Shown in pieces: positions 8,601 to 19,307 of a DNA stretch of 64,000 nt (position 1 is the first letter of the stretch; the number at the start of each line of letters is the position of its first letter). The translations under genes were made by a program, and so were the position numbers. The stretch spans positions 1,054,001 to 1,118,000 of the forward strand of contig NZ_CP049934.1 of assembly GCF_011382965.1 (NCBI RefSeq), read 5' to 3'. The notes under the pieces were generated by a model. The model had not been told where the DNA came from and searched no databases. It saw only the letters and a list, made by a program, of their open reading frames with translations. The DNA is from Leucobacter insecticola. GTDB lineage: Bacteria; Actinomycetota; Actinomycetes; Actinomycetales; Microbacteriaceae.

Positions 8601-10221
8601 CGCGGTGTTCCCTCCAAAGGTGGAAACGCTTGACGGTAGCTTCGAATGGGGAGTGCGCAAAGATTTCCGTGACTACGTGCGAGGGTCGATCGCGAACGGT
8701 TCCATTACCGTAACGAGTCCTGCAACGGGAACTGACCTCTTCCGCTTCCCGCAGATCAAGGGCGGTACCTGGGACTCGAAAACTCAAACCGGTACGGTAC
8801 AGTTCGCGGGCAACATCAACTTCAAGGGGCACGGTGGAGCGCTGAACTTGAACCTCGCGAACCCGCTCATCGAAGTCAAGGACTCGCGAACTGCGGTGCT
8901 TCATGCAGACCAGGGAGGAGAACGGCTCGCAATCGCCACTATTGACCTCTCAAAGGCACAAAGAAGCCAATTGCAGGGTGGCGCGGTGCAGTTCTCGGGT
9001 GCGCCTGTAAAGCTCACTCAGGTGGGTGCAGAAACGTTCTTCCAGGAGTATCTATCTGTGAATGACAACATGGACGCCGCGACATTCACGATCGGCGCCG
9101 CAGCTGACGTGAAGCCTCCAGTCGTGCCGCCGGCACCTCCGAAACCGCCAGTCCCGCCGGCCCCGCCTGCCCCGATCACGCCGGGCACGGGTGCGCAGTT
9201 GGCCGGGTCGCTGACCTGGGGTGTGTCGTCCGGGTTTGCCGAATACACCACCAACCCGAACCGGCCCGCGAAGGGATCCATTTCTACCAACGGTGTGGGC
9301 GGCGGCCGCGGCGGCTACGTCTTCCCGCAGGCGGCGGGCGGATCCTGGAACGCGAGCACGCAGACCGGCTCGGTACAGTATTCGGGCGTCGTGACCTTCA
9401 CCGGACACAAGGGGGCGATGGTCGAGAGCTTCGCGAACCCGGTCATCACGGTGAACGATGCTTCGAGCGGAACTCTGACAGCCGGAGGCCGGACATTCGG
9501 CCTGAACCTTGCCGCGGGATCGAAGTCCGTCGGCTCGAATGGTGAAGTGACCTGGAGCGGGGTGCCGGTTTCCGGCATGGTCAGCGGTGCAGGCGGCGGC
9601 GGTGGCGGAGAATTCGCCGCTGATCCCGTCAGCTTCACCGTTGGCGCGGTAAGTGGAGTGCGCTACGGATCCACCACGGTGAGTGCGCCCAGCACCAAGC
9701 GCACGGCCGCGGCCACCGCTCCCACCACAACAGGCATTCGGGTCATCACCCCGGCAGAAGACATTGTGCCCGGCGGTGAGATCGAGTTTGAGGCCGCTGG
9801 TTTCAAAGCGAACGAACGCGATGTGCTCGTGGTGATGTACTCCGAGCCTCGCGTGCTTGATGACGCTGCTGGTGCCAATGCTGCGGGTGTGGTGCGCTGG
9901 ATCGGCACCCTGCCGGAAGACGTGGAGCTCGGCGAGCACACGATCACCCTGCAGGGCAGCATCGATGCGGGCGCCACTTTCACGGTGCTCGATCCGAAGA
10001 AGGCCGAGGCTGACAAGCAGAAGCGGGATTCCGCCGCGTCTGCACCGAAGCTCGACGTCGCCGCGGCGCAGACAGCGGGCATCTCAGAAACCGGTGCCCC
10101 TGTTTGGGTATGGTGGGTGGGCGCGGGTGTGCTGCTCGTGATCGCTGCGGCGATGGTGGGCGTGCTCGTCGCGCAACGTCGCAGCGGTATGAAGGATCTT
10201 CAGATGTTCGGAATGTCTTGA
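5675..10221 (+). CDS. HtaA-domain haem-binding surface protein with Ig-like repeats (frame switch)
   Basis: About 1515 residues once one G is added to the GGGGG run at 5737-5741. That joins MSAPRSIRGTISALLVSALV to AYAEELPADPAIEQ and gives a textbook signal peptide cut after AYA. Without it the open frame starts with an unlikely Cys/His-rich peptide at 5536. Domain order: one diverged ~120-residue beta-rich repeat; a bacterial Ig-like domain; four identical 120-residue repeats (about 259-738); two diverged repeats; two HtaA domains (core words FKGHGGALNLNLANPLI and FTGHKGAM-ESFANPVI); a beta domain; a membrane helix (VWVWWVGAGVLLVIAAAMVG) and a short cytoplasmic tail. There is no LPXTG motif. 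HtaA domains bind haem and pass it to HmuT. Confidence 0.85.
6451..7890 (+). repeat. 360-bp tandem repeat, four identical copies
   Basis: Units begin at 6451, 6811, 7171 and 7531, each with GTGACGGGTTCTGCTGTC. By eye they are identical base for base until the last few bases of copy 4. Each encodes 120 residues, from VTGSAVVTEASETG to TTDQWAKVFP. Diverged relatives of the same unit flank the block in the same protein. Identity this complete implies recent expansion or homogenisation, and the true copy number may differ from the assembly. Confidence 0.95.
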
Positions 10222-10262
10222 TCCTGACCCGAATGCCCGCCATTTTTCAGGAGACGAACGAG

Positions 10263-11183
10263 ATGCATGCACCTTCCGCACCGGAATCGCCGAAGCGTGC
10301 AGGATCCCGCGCCGTGCGTGGCCGAAGCCTGGGTCTTGCCTGCGCGATCGGCTTGGGGGTGCTTGGCTCGCTCGGCGCGCCAGTCTTCCAGTCGGCACCC
10401 GCTGCAGAGGCGTCGCCGCTGGTTGCTGAAGGTTCAGGATCGGTGTGCCAGGTCACGAGCGCAGATCTGAGCTGGGGTGTGAAGGAGAGCTTTCGCTCGT
10501 ACATTAGTGGCAGCATCGCTAACGGTGAGTGGACGGTCGACAATGGTGCAGCCTACGAGACCCCCCACTTCAAGTGGGTGAAAGATTCCGGAGAGATTTC
10601 GCCGGATCTTGCCGCGAGCACCCTGAGCTTTGTGGGGGGCGTTCATTTCACCGGTCATGGCGGTGCGCTGCGTATGGACCTCGCAAACCCGACGATCGAG
10701 TTTGTGGATACCGAGACGGCCTATCTGCTTCTCGACTTTGGGGCGACGGACACCGCGCTTGAGGGCGCTCCCGTCAGCACACAATTGCGCGCCGCAAAGA
10801 TCGAGATGGGGCCGAGCCTGCAGGCTCAGGATGACAAGCTGACCCTCACTGATGCGACGGTGCGGCTCACGGCTGAGGGCGCGGCCGCATTCAATGGCGG
10901 CTATGGCGACTATGCCTCTGGCGCAGAAATGGATCCGATCTCCCTGACGGCGACCGTCACCGGATGTGAGCTTGGCGAGGTCGTCCCGGATGCGCCGATG
11001 CCGGTCGACACCGAGCCTCAAGGCGAGCTCGTGGCTGCCGATCCGCAGCAGGTGCCGTGGTTGCCGATTATTATCGGTGGCGTCGCGATCCTGGTCATCG
11101 GTGTGACCGCTGGAATGCTGTTTGCGGGCCGTAAGCGCCCGGCGACGGAGCCGGTCGTGGAGACTCCAACGTCCACCGACTGA
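10263..11183 (+). CDS. Single HtaA-domain membrane-anchored haem protein
   Basis: 306 residues. The ATG at 10263 has AGGAG 9 nt upstream (10249-10253), better than upstream in-frame starts. A twin-basic, hydrophobic signal peptide leads to one HtaA domain (SWGVKESFRSYISGSIANG, then VHFTGHGGALRMDLANPTI), one cysteine pair (C in GSVCQVTS and C in VTGCELG), and a C-terminal helix (WLPIIIGGVAILVIGVTAGMLF) with an RKR anchor. It follows the larger HtaA gene by 41 bp, so the two are probably an operon. The likely role is to take haem at the surface and relay it to the HmuTUV transporter encoded further on. Confidence 0.85.
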   Translation: MHAPSAPESPKRAGSRAVRGRSLGLACAIGLGVLGSLGAPVFQSAPAAEASPLVAEGSGSVCQVTSADLSWGVKESFRSYISGSIANGEWTVDNGAAYETPHFKWVKDSGEISPDLAASTLSFVGGVHFTGHGGALRMDLANPTIEFVDTETAYLLLDFGATDTALEGAPVSTQLRAAKIEMGPSLQAQDDKLTLTDATVRLTAEGAAAFNGGYGDYASGAEMDPISLTATVTGCELGEVVPDAPMPVDTEPQGELVAADPQQVPWLPIIIGGVAILVIGVTAGMLFAGRKRPATEPVVETPTSTD

Positions 11184-11484
11184 GTGATGGCGGATGCGTG
11201 ACGCCCAATCACGCAGAGCGCCGGGGGTTTTGACCTATAGGCCAACCTTCTCGGGGCTCTCGAATGGTGATGAGTAAAGAAAAGCCCACCCGGCGCAAGC
11301 ATCGGAGGGACGATCCATGTAGAAAACGAGGGACCTTGTCCTCGTATCTCTCCCAGGGTGCGTCAGAATGGTGTGATGGGGCAACCAGACGAGAAGAGGC
11401 CTGCGGGGCGACAAGCAGCGCATACTGAAGCAAGCGGGGGACGACGCAATTGCGGCGGGACCTGGCCGGATCACCAACCCGGAG
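11184..11484. other. Gene-free stretch after the HtaA operon
   Basis: About 300 bp with no convincing gene. The frame of the 11485-11727 ORF stays open back to a stop codon at 11374, so the second half may hold a decayed 5' end. I see no clear terminator after 11183. Confidence 0.4.
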
Positions 11485-11727
11485 GTGTCGGAGCTCTTCG
11501 CGGCGGTCACCGACGGTCTCACAGGGGTGCTCGAAGTTGTTGAAGAGATATCCCAGGCTGAGGCCAAGACTGGCGTAGTGCCCGAAGACTTGGACTCCGT
11601 CAGCCAGGTGTATCTCGACATGTATCATCACGACATGAGCGCTGTCGGCACAGCGTATCGACTGTTTAGAAGGGGTGGCTGTGGTCTGCGTTCCCTGTTT
11701 CTTGCGTCCCGTAGTGTTGGAATCTGA
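11485..11727 (+). pseudogene. Possible gene remnant, unknown function
   Basis: 80 codons from GTG, with the frame open from 11377. The translation looks protein-like (ITNPEVSELFAAVTDGLTG, VLEVVEEISQAEAKTG, DLDSVSQVYLDMYHHDMS), but there is no good start or ribosome binding site. The last 62 bp overlap the 3' end of the opposing HNH gene. A one-base addition does not connect it to the upstream ATG frame. I do not recognise the family; it could be a decayed gene or chance. Confidence 0.3.
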
Positions 11728-13273
11728 CGGTGCTGGGTGGGGGTTCACGGTAGTCGCGGCCGGTTGGGCTCGCCCAGTTCAGGGTGCCGTCGGGATCTTG
11801 CGTCACGGTCCATCTGCTGCCGTGCTTAAAGGTGTGGTGTCTGCGACAGAGATGAGCCGTATTGGTGTTTGAGGTTTCCCCGCCGAGTGCAGCATCAATC
11901 GTGTGGTCGATGTCACACAGGTCGAGTGGGGTGCGGCAGCCGGGGTAGCGACAGTGCTGGTCTCTGGCTCTCAAGAATCTTCGGAGTTCTGCTGAGGGCC
12001 GGTACGTGTCGACTTTGATCACCCGCCCTGTGTCGGGGTCGATGGTGACGTCGTCCCAGGTGGGGGCGGTGCTGGCGAGGAACCTTGCGGTGTCGGTATC
12101 GATCGGGCCGTGCCCTGCGAGGGATGCGGGAGCGGGACGGGGGTCCTGCGTGGTGTGCGCGTCCGGAGTGTTCCCCGTGCCGGAGTGGTTTGGGGTGAGG
12201 CGTGAGCGTGGGGTGAGGCGTGAGCGTGGGGTGATGACCTGGACTCGTGCCCGGATCGCGCCGAGTCCGGTCTCGCCGCTCGCGGCGATCTCGCTGGGGT
12301 CTGCGCACAGCAGCATGTCGGTGAAGAGGTCTGCACGGATATGGTCTAGCCCCCGCACCGGCAGCAATTCAGCTTCAGCTTCAGCTTCAGCGTCAGTACC
12401 AGTACCAGTACCAGCCCCAGCCCCAGCATCAGGATCAGTTCCGGTGTTGGTGTGGGGGTGTGCGTTGCTTTGCTGCGCGGCGTGTTGCTGCGCGGCGTGT
12501 TGTTGGGTGTCGCGCCGGTTCGCGTACTCGGTGAGTTTCACGCGTTTCGCCATCTGGTTGAGACGGTCCTTGATACCGACCGCGATGGGGGTGGAAAGGA
12601 TCGCGGTGAGTTGCGACATGCCGTCGTCGAGTTCTTGGACATACACGCAGCGGAGCTCGTTCGCGTCCCGGTGTCGTTCATCGATGGGTTTCTCGGTGTA
12701 TTGTTCCGCGAGTTCACGCAGTAGGGGGCGGAGCCTGCCGATGGTTTCTCGTTCCGCGATGTCTAACGCGATGGTTTCATAGCTGCTGCGTTGGGTGGGG
12801 TTGGTGATGTTGGTGCCGCAGTCGATGATGGTCCGGGCGTGGGGGTGAGAGATGCGCCCGGTAAGGAGCGCATCGTGTGTGTTTGGGTAGTCCGTGACGA
12901 GGGTGACGGCGTGGTTGATCTTGATGGTCATGGCGCGGTCTGATTCGTGGACGGCGAGGCCGAGTTCCGCGGCGACGGCGCGGTGTGCGAACTCGCCGTG
13001 ATCCTGCCCGCCGTCTGCGTCTGCGATCCGGTTCGCGATCTGGTGTCCGGCCGCGAGCACGGTCGCTTCGAGGGCGTGGAGGGCGTGGATGCTGGAGCGG
13101 AGAGAGACGAGGAGGTCGGTGGTGGCGGAGAGTGCGTCGTAGGGGTCGATCGTGGTGACCGCGTCCACCAGCGCGGCAGCACCGGCAGCACCGGCAGCAG
13201 CACCGGCAGCAGCGCCGGTATGGGGCGCTGCGCCTGGCGGGGTGGATGTGGTGGTGAACATGGTTTCATTCAA
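11666..13273 (-). CDS. DUF222 / HNH endonuclease domain protein (13E12 family)
   Basis: About 535 residues. The N-terminal and middle part is the helical DUF222 (13E12) region (SLRSSIHALHALEATVLAAG, AAELGLAVHESDRAM, GRISHPHARTIIDCG). The C-terminus holds an HNH nuclease core (RDQHCRYPGCRTPLDLCDIDH, then NTAHLCRRHHTFKHG) with paired CxxC-type zinc ligands. This family is multicopy in actinobacterial genomes and is often linked to repeats. The start is uncertain: GGAGG lies 7 nt before TTG 13273, 4 nt before GTG 13276, and 19 nt before ATG 13261. Low-complexity Ala/Gly and TGTD/AEAE tracts reflect short tandem repeats in the DNA. Confidence 0.8.
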   Translation of the reverse strand: MNETMFTTTSTPPGAAPHTGAAAGAAAGAAGAAALVDAVTTIDPYDALSATTDLLVSLRSSIHALHALEATVLAAGHQIANRIADADGGQDHGEFAHRAVAAELGLAVHESDRAMTIKINHAVTLVTDYPNTHDALLTGRISHPHARTIIDCGTNITNPTQRSSYETIALDIAERETIGRLRPLLRELAEQYTEKPIDERHRDANELRCVYVQELDDGMSQLTAILSTPIAVGIKDRLNQMAKRVKLTEYANRRDTQQHAAQQHAAQQSNAHPHTNTGTDPDAGAGAGTGTGTDAEAEAEAELLPVRGLDHIRADLFTDMLLCADPSEIAASGETGLGAIRARVQVITPRSRLTPRSRLTPNHSGTGNTPDAHTTQDPRPAPASLAGHGPIDTDTARFLASTAPTWDDVTIDPDTGRVIKVDTYRPSAELRRFLRARDQHCRYPGCRTPLDLCDIDHTIDAALGGETSNTNTAHLCRRHHTFKHGSRWTVTQDPDGTLNWASPTGRDYREPPPSTVRFQHYGTQETGNADHSHPF

Positions 13274-14272
13274 CACGGGACCTCCGACATTCATGGCCGG
13301 AAAACCGCAGAAACGGGCCGATCTGAGGAAGATTCTTGAACAAAGAACGAGACGGAATGTTGTGGGGGATCGTGTTTGCCGCGGACCGCGGGGTGTGCAT
13401 CTGTGGAGAGCGTGGGTTATCCACAAGAGGGGGTGTGTTGACGCGAGGATCCTGCGACTCCTTCGGAGCGCAGGATGACGGTTGGGGTGGCGGCCTCGTC
13501 GGGTGAGTGCAGCGAGCGCCGTACTGAGCTTGTCGAAGTATCGAAATCCCGGGGCCTGGGTGATTTCGACTCACTGCGTTCACTCAATCGGCGGTGGGCC
13601 GCGCCGCTGCCCGCTACTGCAGGGCCAGACCGCTCTGCCCAGCTTGCGTCTCACAGTTATTGGGGTGCCACCCCAATGCCGGGCCCAGTGAGCGCAGGAG
13701 GCACCGTGCTGAAAGAAAGCAGGGGATCTTGATTTCGACTGCGCCTGCAGTTGCACTCAATCGGCGGAGGGGTGGCGGTCTCGCCGGTTGAGCGATGAGC
13801 GCAGCGATGAGTCGAAACCCGCGGGGCACTGCGCCGGCGCGGAGCGAGTCGAAACCCGCGTGAGGCTGGGCGGCGGATTACGCAAGGCGGGGGTTTGGAG
13901 TTGCGCAAGAGCTGACGTGAGGGCACGCAAAACTCGCCACGTTGTACTGAAGTTTGGGTGAACGTGTCCGTATGGCGTTGACGTCGGGGGAGGCTGGATC
14001 GGTTACGCGTCCCATCCACGAGGCGTGAAGAAAGGGCTTGCGGTAACGCGTAGGCTTAGCGATGACCAACGCATTGGCTCTCTGGGGGGAGATTTATGAA
14101 GTTTTCAAAAAAACTTTTCGGATTGTGTAAATTTCGTACAGGAAATTCGTCTTGGTTGTGGTGCCTTCTGGCTGTAGAAACTCCGTAGAAACGGAAAGTG
14201 CAGATCAGAGGCCGAATCAGAACGCCACTTGATGTCAAGAAACTTGACATCAACAGATACACGAGGGCAGAG
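13274..14272. other. 1-kb gene-free region packed with dispersed repeats
   Basis: It holds an ATCCTGCG...CGCAGGAT palindrome (13449-13476) whose relatives lie at 43859-43895 and 43949-43970, a GAGCTTGTCGAAGTATCGAAATCC word near 13526 (only part of a longer repeat), and GGTTGAGCGATGAGCG...GTCGAAACC-type repeats at about 13788-13860. From about 14090 it becomes AT-rich and probably holds the adhesin promoter. No gene is convincing here. Confidence 0.6.
14229..14253. promoter_or_regulatory. Perfect 11-bp inverted repeat just before the adhesin start
   Basis: TTGATGTCAAG (14229-14239), AAA, CTTGACATCAA (14243-14253), ending 19 nt before the ATG at 14273. It could be an operator or a 5'-UTR hairpin close to the ribosome binding site. 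Confidence 0.5.
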
Positions 14273-17200
14273 ATGCGAATACAAGAGCTATTAGCGCGCC
14301 ACAGAGCAGGACGGACCGAGCAGCGCTCGTCGTTTGCTCGTGTCGTGAAAAGGGGGGTGGCTCTTGCAGCTACCGCAACGCTGGTGGGTGGCGGATCGCT
14401 GCTCGCGGTCGCCGCACCAGCCATGGCCGGTACTTCGGTCACCGGGTTGAGCGTGACCGTGACCAGCGATGGCACAGAACCGTTTGATGCCGACGATGCG
14501 CCGGGTCACGACTCTGGCGCGAACAACGGGATCGTGCGCGCGCAAGACACGGTCAAGTGGAGCGTTGTCGGTGCGGAAGCTGCCGGCACCGCGGTCTACA
14601 CGATGACGCTGCCCGCGGGTATGGTGTTTGATGCGTCGTCTGCCGCGGGCACGAGTTGTAACGGCCCGACGGGCGGCAGCATCAACGCTGCAGGTAACGT
14701 GTTGAAGTGTGATCGTGTGATGGGTGGCGGCACCGCCTCCCTCAACGTGTCGGCGCGTGTCGGCGCGGTCGCCAACGGCACCGACATCGCCCTCAAGGTC
14801 GACGTTGACGGACTGAGCGAAACCTCGGCTCCGGTGAAGGTCTCGGCAACACCGAAGACCGAGATCGCGGTGTACGGGGATACGCCCACAATGGGCGTGG
14901 ATTTCAATGGTGTGCTTGGTGTGAAACTGCCACAGGGCGTCCATTTGGGTGTGACGAAGGATCCGGCTAACCCGAGTTTCTTCGGGTATGAGGCACTGCA
15001 GACACCGTTCACGTTCACTGTTGACGTGCCCACAGGGGCAGTTCCCTACAGTCAGTCGGTTGGGGCCGGAGGCGGAACCATTACCGCATCTCAGCCGGGA
15101 GGTGCAGGAACCTCGATCACTTACACGGTTACGGGCGCGAACACGAGCCTACTTAACGCGACTACGCTTTCGGGAATGCCGGCCACCATGGCCGGAAACA
15201 ACAGATATAGCATCAACGTGTTTGTTCCTTATGTCGCCGGAAACATTAACCCGGGCGAAACGGTGCAACTCCCGATGCATGTGAAAGATTTTGACCCCAA
15301 TTCCTTGTCGGGTCAGTCAAACTTCGGAACAGAGTACGCGCCCGGTCAAGAGCCCGGAGCAGCGTGCCAAAGCCCCGCCGTAGGCAGCCAGTTGAACTGC
15401 AACCGATGGGCGGTTACGCGGTCTGCAGGAGAAGCGCTGGGGGCCACCAGTAATGCTGCGTGGGCAAGTCTTTCTACTTTCATGTTTGGCGATTACTACG
15501 GAATGGTTGAACCTCAAGGCAGGTTGAATAAGGCTGCTGTTCCGGGGCAGGCCTTTCTTGCTGCGGCTGGTATCACCAATGGGGGCAGTGCCGAGTCATC
15601 TGCTTCCAACGCGTCTGGGTCCATGACCTGGGATCCTGCTCTGCTTCAGTTGACGGGGGCACCGCATCTGCGAATTGCCAACACTTCCGGCGGTGCTGCC
15701 TTTTATAATCCAGGGACGGGCACCGAAGTCGACCAGGCTGATTACACACTCGAATACACGAACTACGTGTTCGCGGATGATGCAGACCGTCGGGCGAGGG
15801 AATCCTTCTCCGACCCCTCGATTACATGGGTCACCGACCCGTCTGAACTTGCTGGTGGAATCGCATCGGTAACCAGTGTGAGGGTGAAGTATCTGAAACC
15901 GCTTGCCCCAAACACCACGATCGGACTCGTCACACCACTGCAGCGCACCCTTTCTTCAGCGGGCCTTCCCACAGGAACGCGCCTCCCCTGGTTCTGGCAG
16001 TACGGCTCGACCGGAACTCCGACTGTGAAGTCAAACTACAGCGGAACAGGTTTGTCAGGCGCTGGCGGCAATATCCAAGCCTCTGATGCTCTTGTGCGTG
16101 CCGATGTTGCGTGGCAGAAGGTTGAGGGTGAGACGTATGCTGCGGGGAACGCGCAGCGTGGTGACATTGTGAACTTGAAGATCACGCCCGTCGTGATCGG
16201 CCCGGTCGGGAACGCGAATACGGTGGCTGCGGGCACGAAGGTGACCGTGACGATGCCGAACGCGTGCCTCGAGCCCGTCGCCGACGTGCTGCCTTCAAAT
16301 GCGCAGCTCACCCCGGTGTTCCGGGTGCGAACTGTGCCACGGGCACCCCCGCCACGATCGTGTACACCCTCGGTGACCTGAACGCCGCAGGCGGAGACGC
16401 TGGCCCTGCACCGTACGAGGGTCATGCGACGTTCTTGAATGCGATCCAGGTTCCGGTGAAGGTGTCGCTTGATACGCCGACCCCGCTGACTGCGCCTGCG
16501 ACGGTCGTGATCGATTCCCCGTCTGACGGTTCGATCCTGAACTATGCAGGTATTACCTCAAATCCGACGGCGTTGGCTCAGGACAAGACCTACCTCCCGC
16601 CGCTCGTGGTGAATGGTGCGGCGGTGTTTAAGTCGCAGAAGCTCGCGTCGACCGCGCCCCCAGGCTTCGTCGGTCCGGGTGAGGAGATGACGTACACGAT
16701 TTCCTTCGCGAACGCGTCGACACAGAACTATTCCGAGGTCCAGTTTGTAGACATGCTGCCCTTTGATGGTGACGGTCGCGGATCCACCGGGTTTAACGGT
16801 TCGAAGCTGTCGTTGACGTCCGTTGCGGCGTCGATGGCTGCCCCGGCCACGAATAACGTGAAGATCGAGTACACGACTGATCCTTCGACTTCGGTGAAGG
16901 GTGCGCTGGTGTCGGGCAACGAGAACGGTGCGACCGGGATTTCTTGGTCTGCGACCGCTCCCGCGGATCTGAAGACGGTGACCGCACTCAGGTTCACGGT
17001 GCAGGGTGGCGTTCCGATCGGCCAGTCGGGTACGGCAACGGTGAAGGTGTCGGCTCCGTCGCTCGCGCTTGACGGCAACGTGACGAACAATGTGTCGACG
17101 TGGTTGATCCCCGAGTCTGGTTCGCCGACGAAGATCGTTGCTGGTGCGTCGAGCCCGCTCAAGTCGTCCGCAGTGAACATCAGCGGCAAGGTGTACCGTG

Positions 17201-19104
17201 ACCTGAACTTCGACGGTTCAGTGTCTGCCGGTGACAGCACCTGGCCTGCAACCACGGCCGGTCTTGAACTCGTGGCTCCTGACGGCACGGTGGTCACGAC
17301 GACCGATATCGCCGCTGATGGCACGTACCAGTTCCCGCTCGTGGGGGCAGACACCTACCAGGTGCGGCTCAAGACCCCGACGGGTTGGAAGAAGCTCGCC
17401 GGTTCCATCGTGACCGAGCCCGGGCAGACATATCAGAGTCCTGCGACGGATGTGTTGTATCAGGAAGAGGTTGCTGACCCGATCCTGGTCGATAAGACCG
17501 CCGCAGCAGGCATGACGGCCTCAACCCCGGTGTTGATTGATGTGGCCGCGGGTGACACACTCGCGTATCCGGTGACCGCGGGCAGTATCGCGATGGCCGG
17601 GACTACGGCAGCGAACACCATTGCGGTGGAGTCGCAGCCCACACACGGTACCGCTCAGGTACAGCTTGCTACGTCGGGTCTGTCAAAGATCCAGTACACC
17701 GCCCCTGCTACCTGGCCTGCCGAGTATGCGGACCAGGCATCGTTTGTGGATTCCTTCACGTATTCGTGGACGAACGTGCTCGGTGTGAAGAAGACCGCGA
17801 CGGTTGAGGTGACGGTGTACAAGCCGATCACGGTGACTATTGCGGCTGAGGATGCGTCACAGACGATCGGTGAGAAAGCGACCGCGACGTATACGCCGAC
17901 CCTGACGACCGATAGTGGCTTGAAGTCCGCCACGGTGACCACCGCCCCCGGAAAGGGGGAGGTGACGGTGAATCAGACCACGGGCGTGGTGACGTTCAAC
18001 GCTGCTGGCGGGACGGAAGCAACACCTGGCACCTACACCTTCACGGTGTCGTATACGGATAACGTCGGGCAGGTGACGACGCAGGAATACACGGCGATCG
18101 TGTTGGCGAAACCGACCGCGACCGGGAACTCTGCGACCGTGGGGCTGGGTGTGACACACACCTTCCCGAAGAATGTCACTCCTGCCGGGCTTGCGTCTGC
18201 GGGTGTGATGGGTGGCACGAACGCGGACATGGCGTCGATTGATGCGAATGGTGACATTGAGTTCGCAGGGTCTGCGTCTGCTGGCACCTACTCGTTCACC
18301 GTGACGTATACGGATGCGGTGGGCCAGTTCGCAACTGCCGCGTATTCGGTGACGGTGCAGGGCGAGCTCATGATTGATGTGAAGTCGTCGATGACGATTG
18401 GTGAGGGTGGTACGGCCACGTTTACCCCGATCATTGATGATGTGGCGAACCTGAAGTCAGCGACGGCATCCGCGATATCGCCTGCGGGTGGCACGGTGAC
18501 GGTTGATCAGGCCACGGGTGAGGTGGTGTTCGAAGCGGGTACTGCTGATCCGGGCACGTATACCTTCGATGTCACGTATATTGATGATCTTGATCAGGAG
18601 ACCACGGTCACGTATACGGTAACGGTCCAGGCCGCACCGGTTGCCAAGGGTGATATCGAGCAGACCGTCGAGTACGGTACGCAGAGTGTGTCGGTCGACA
18701 TTCTCGGTGCCGTGAAGGGAACCGCGCTGCAGCCCCTCACTGATGCGAGCTTCACGCAGCCGACAAGCGGCGTCGTGAGCCTGGGCGAGAACGGGATGCT
18801 GGTCTACACGCCAGAGCCCGGGTTCGTGGGTACCGTGTCGTTCGCGACGACCGTGGTGGATGATCTCGGTCAGTCCGTGGTCGTGAACACCACGATCACC
18901 GTGCTGCCGGCACCCCCGACCGACACCGGTGACGGTGACGGGAACGCGGTTGTCGACGGCGGAAAGAGCGGCCTCAACATTGGTGGCCTCTCTGTCACCG
19001 GTGGCACGATCGGGCTGAGCGCCGCCATCGCGGCCGTGCTGCTCGGGCTTGGAGCCGGGATCCTGATCCTGCGCCGCAAGCGCCGCGAAGTTGAAGAGGC
19101 GTAG
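14273..19104 (+). CDS. Large surface adhesin-like protein with SdrD-B and Ig-like domains (frame switch)
   Basis: About 1610 residues when one C is added at 16311-16314 (CCCC), joining ...SNAQLT to PGVPGANCATGTPATIVY. The ATG at 14273 follows a GAGGG-type ribosome binding site. The signal peptide ends in APAMA. The first ~800 residues are a DUF11/isopeptide-like beta region. Then come an SdrD_B-type domain (ISGKVYRDLNFDGSVSAGD) and a cadherin/Ig-like domain. Next are three ~90-residue repeats (YTFTVSYTDNVGQVTTQEY, YSFTVTYTDAVGQFATAAY, YTFDVTYIDDLDQETTVTY) and a CshA-type repeat. It ends with a membrane helix and RRKRREVEEA tail. No LPXTG motif is present. Adhesion is inferred from architecture. 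It sits between haem genes and the fused sigma factor. Confidence 0.8.
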
Positions 19105-19126
19105 ATAGCCTCGCACAGATAAGCCA

Positions 19127-19166
19127 CCCCGCGGTGTTCGTTGTTCCCCCAACGGCCACCGCGGGG
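19127..19166 (+). terminator. Terminator after the adhesin gene
   Basis: CCCCGCGGTG (19127-19136) pairs with CACCGCGGGG (19157-19166), with a smaller GTTG/CAAC pairing inside the loop, then TTCTGTG. It starts 22 bp after the stop codon. Confidence 0.7.
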
Positions 19167-19186
19167 TTCTGTGCGTTGCTGGGTTC

Positions 19187-19266
19187 GCCGGTTGAGCGAG
19201 CGAAGCGAGTCGAAACCAAGCCCAGCTCAACCGGCGGGCCGGCGGAGCGTGGCACTCAACCGGCGG
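19187..19266. repeat. GGTTGAGCG...GTCGAAACC family repeat cluster
   Basis: GGTTGAGCGAGCGAAGCGAG leads to GTCGAAACC, followed by inverted words AGCTCAACCGGCGG and ACTCAACCGGCGGA. Related copies occur near 13788, 34175 and 61711 in this window, all intergenic. Confidence 0.6.
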
Positions 19267-19307
19267 AGCAATGCGGGTTAAGCTGAAGCAAGTAAGAGGA
19301 TCTTGGC

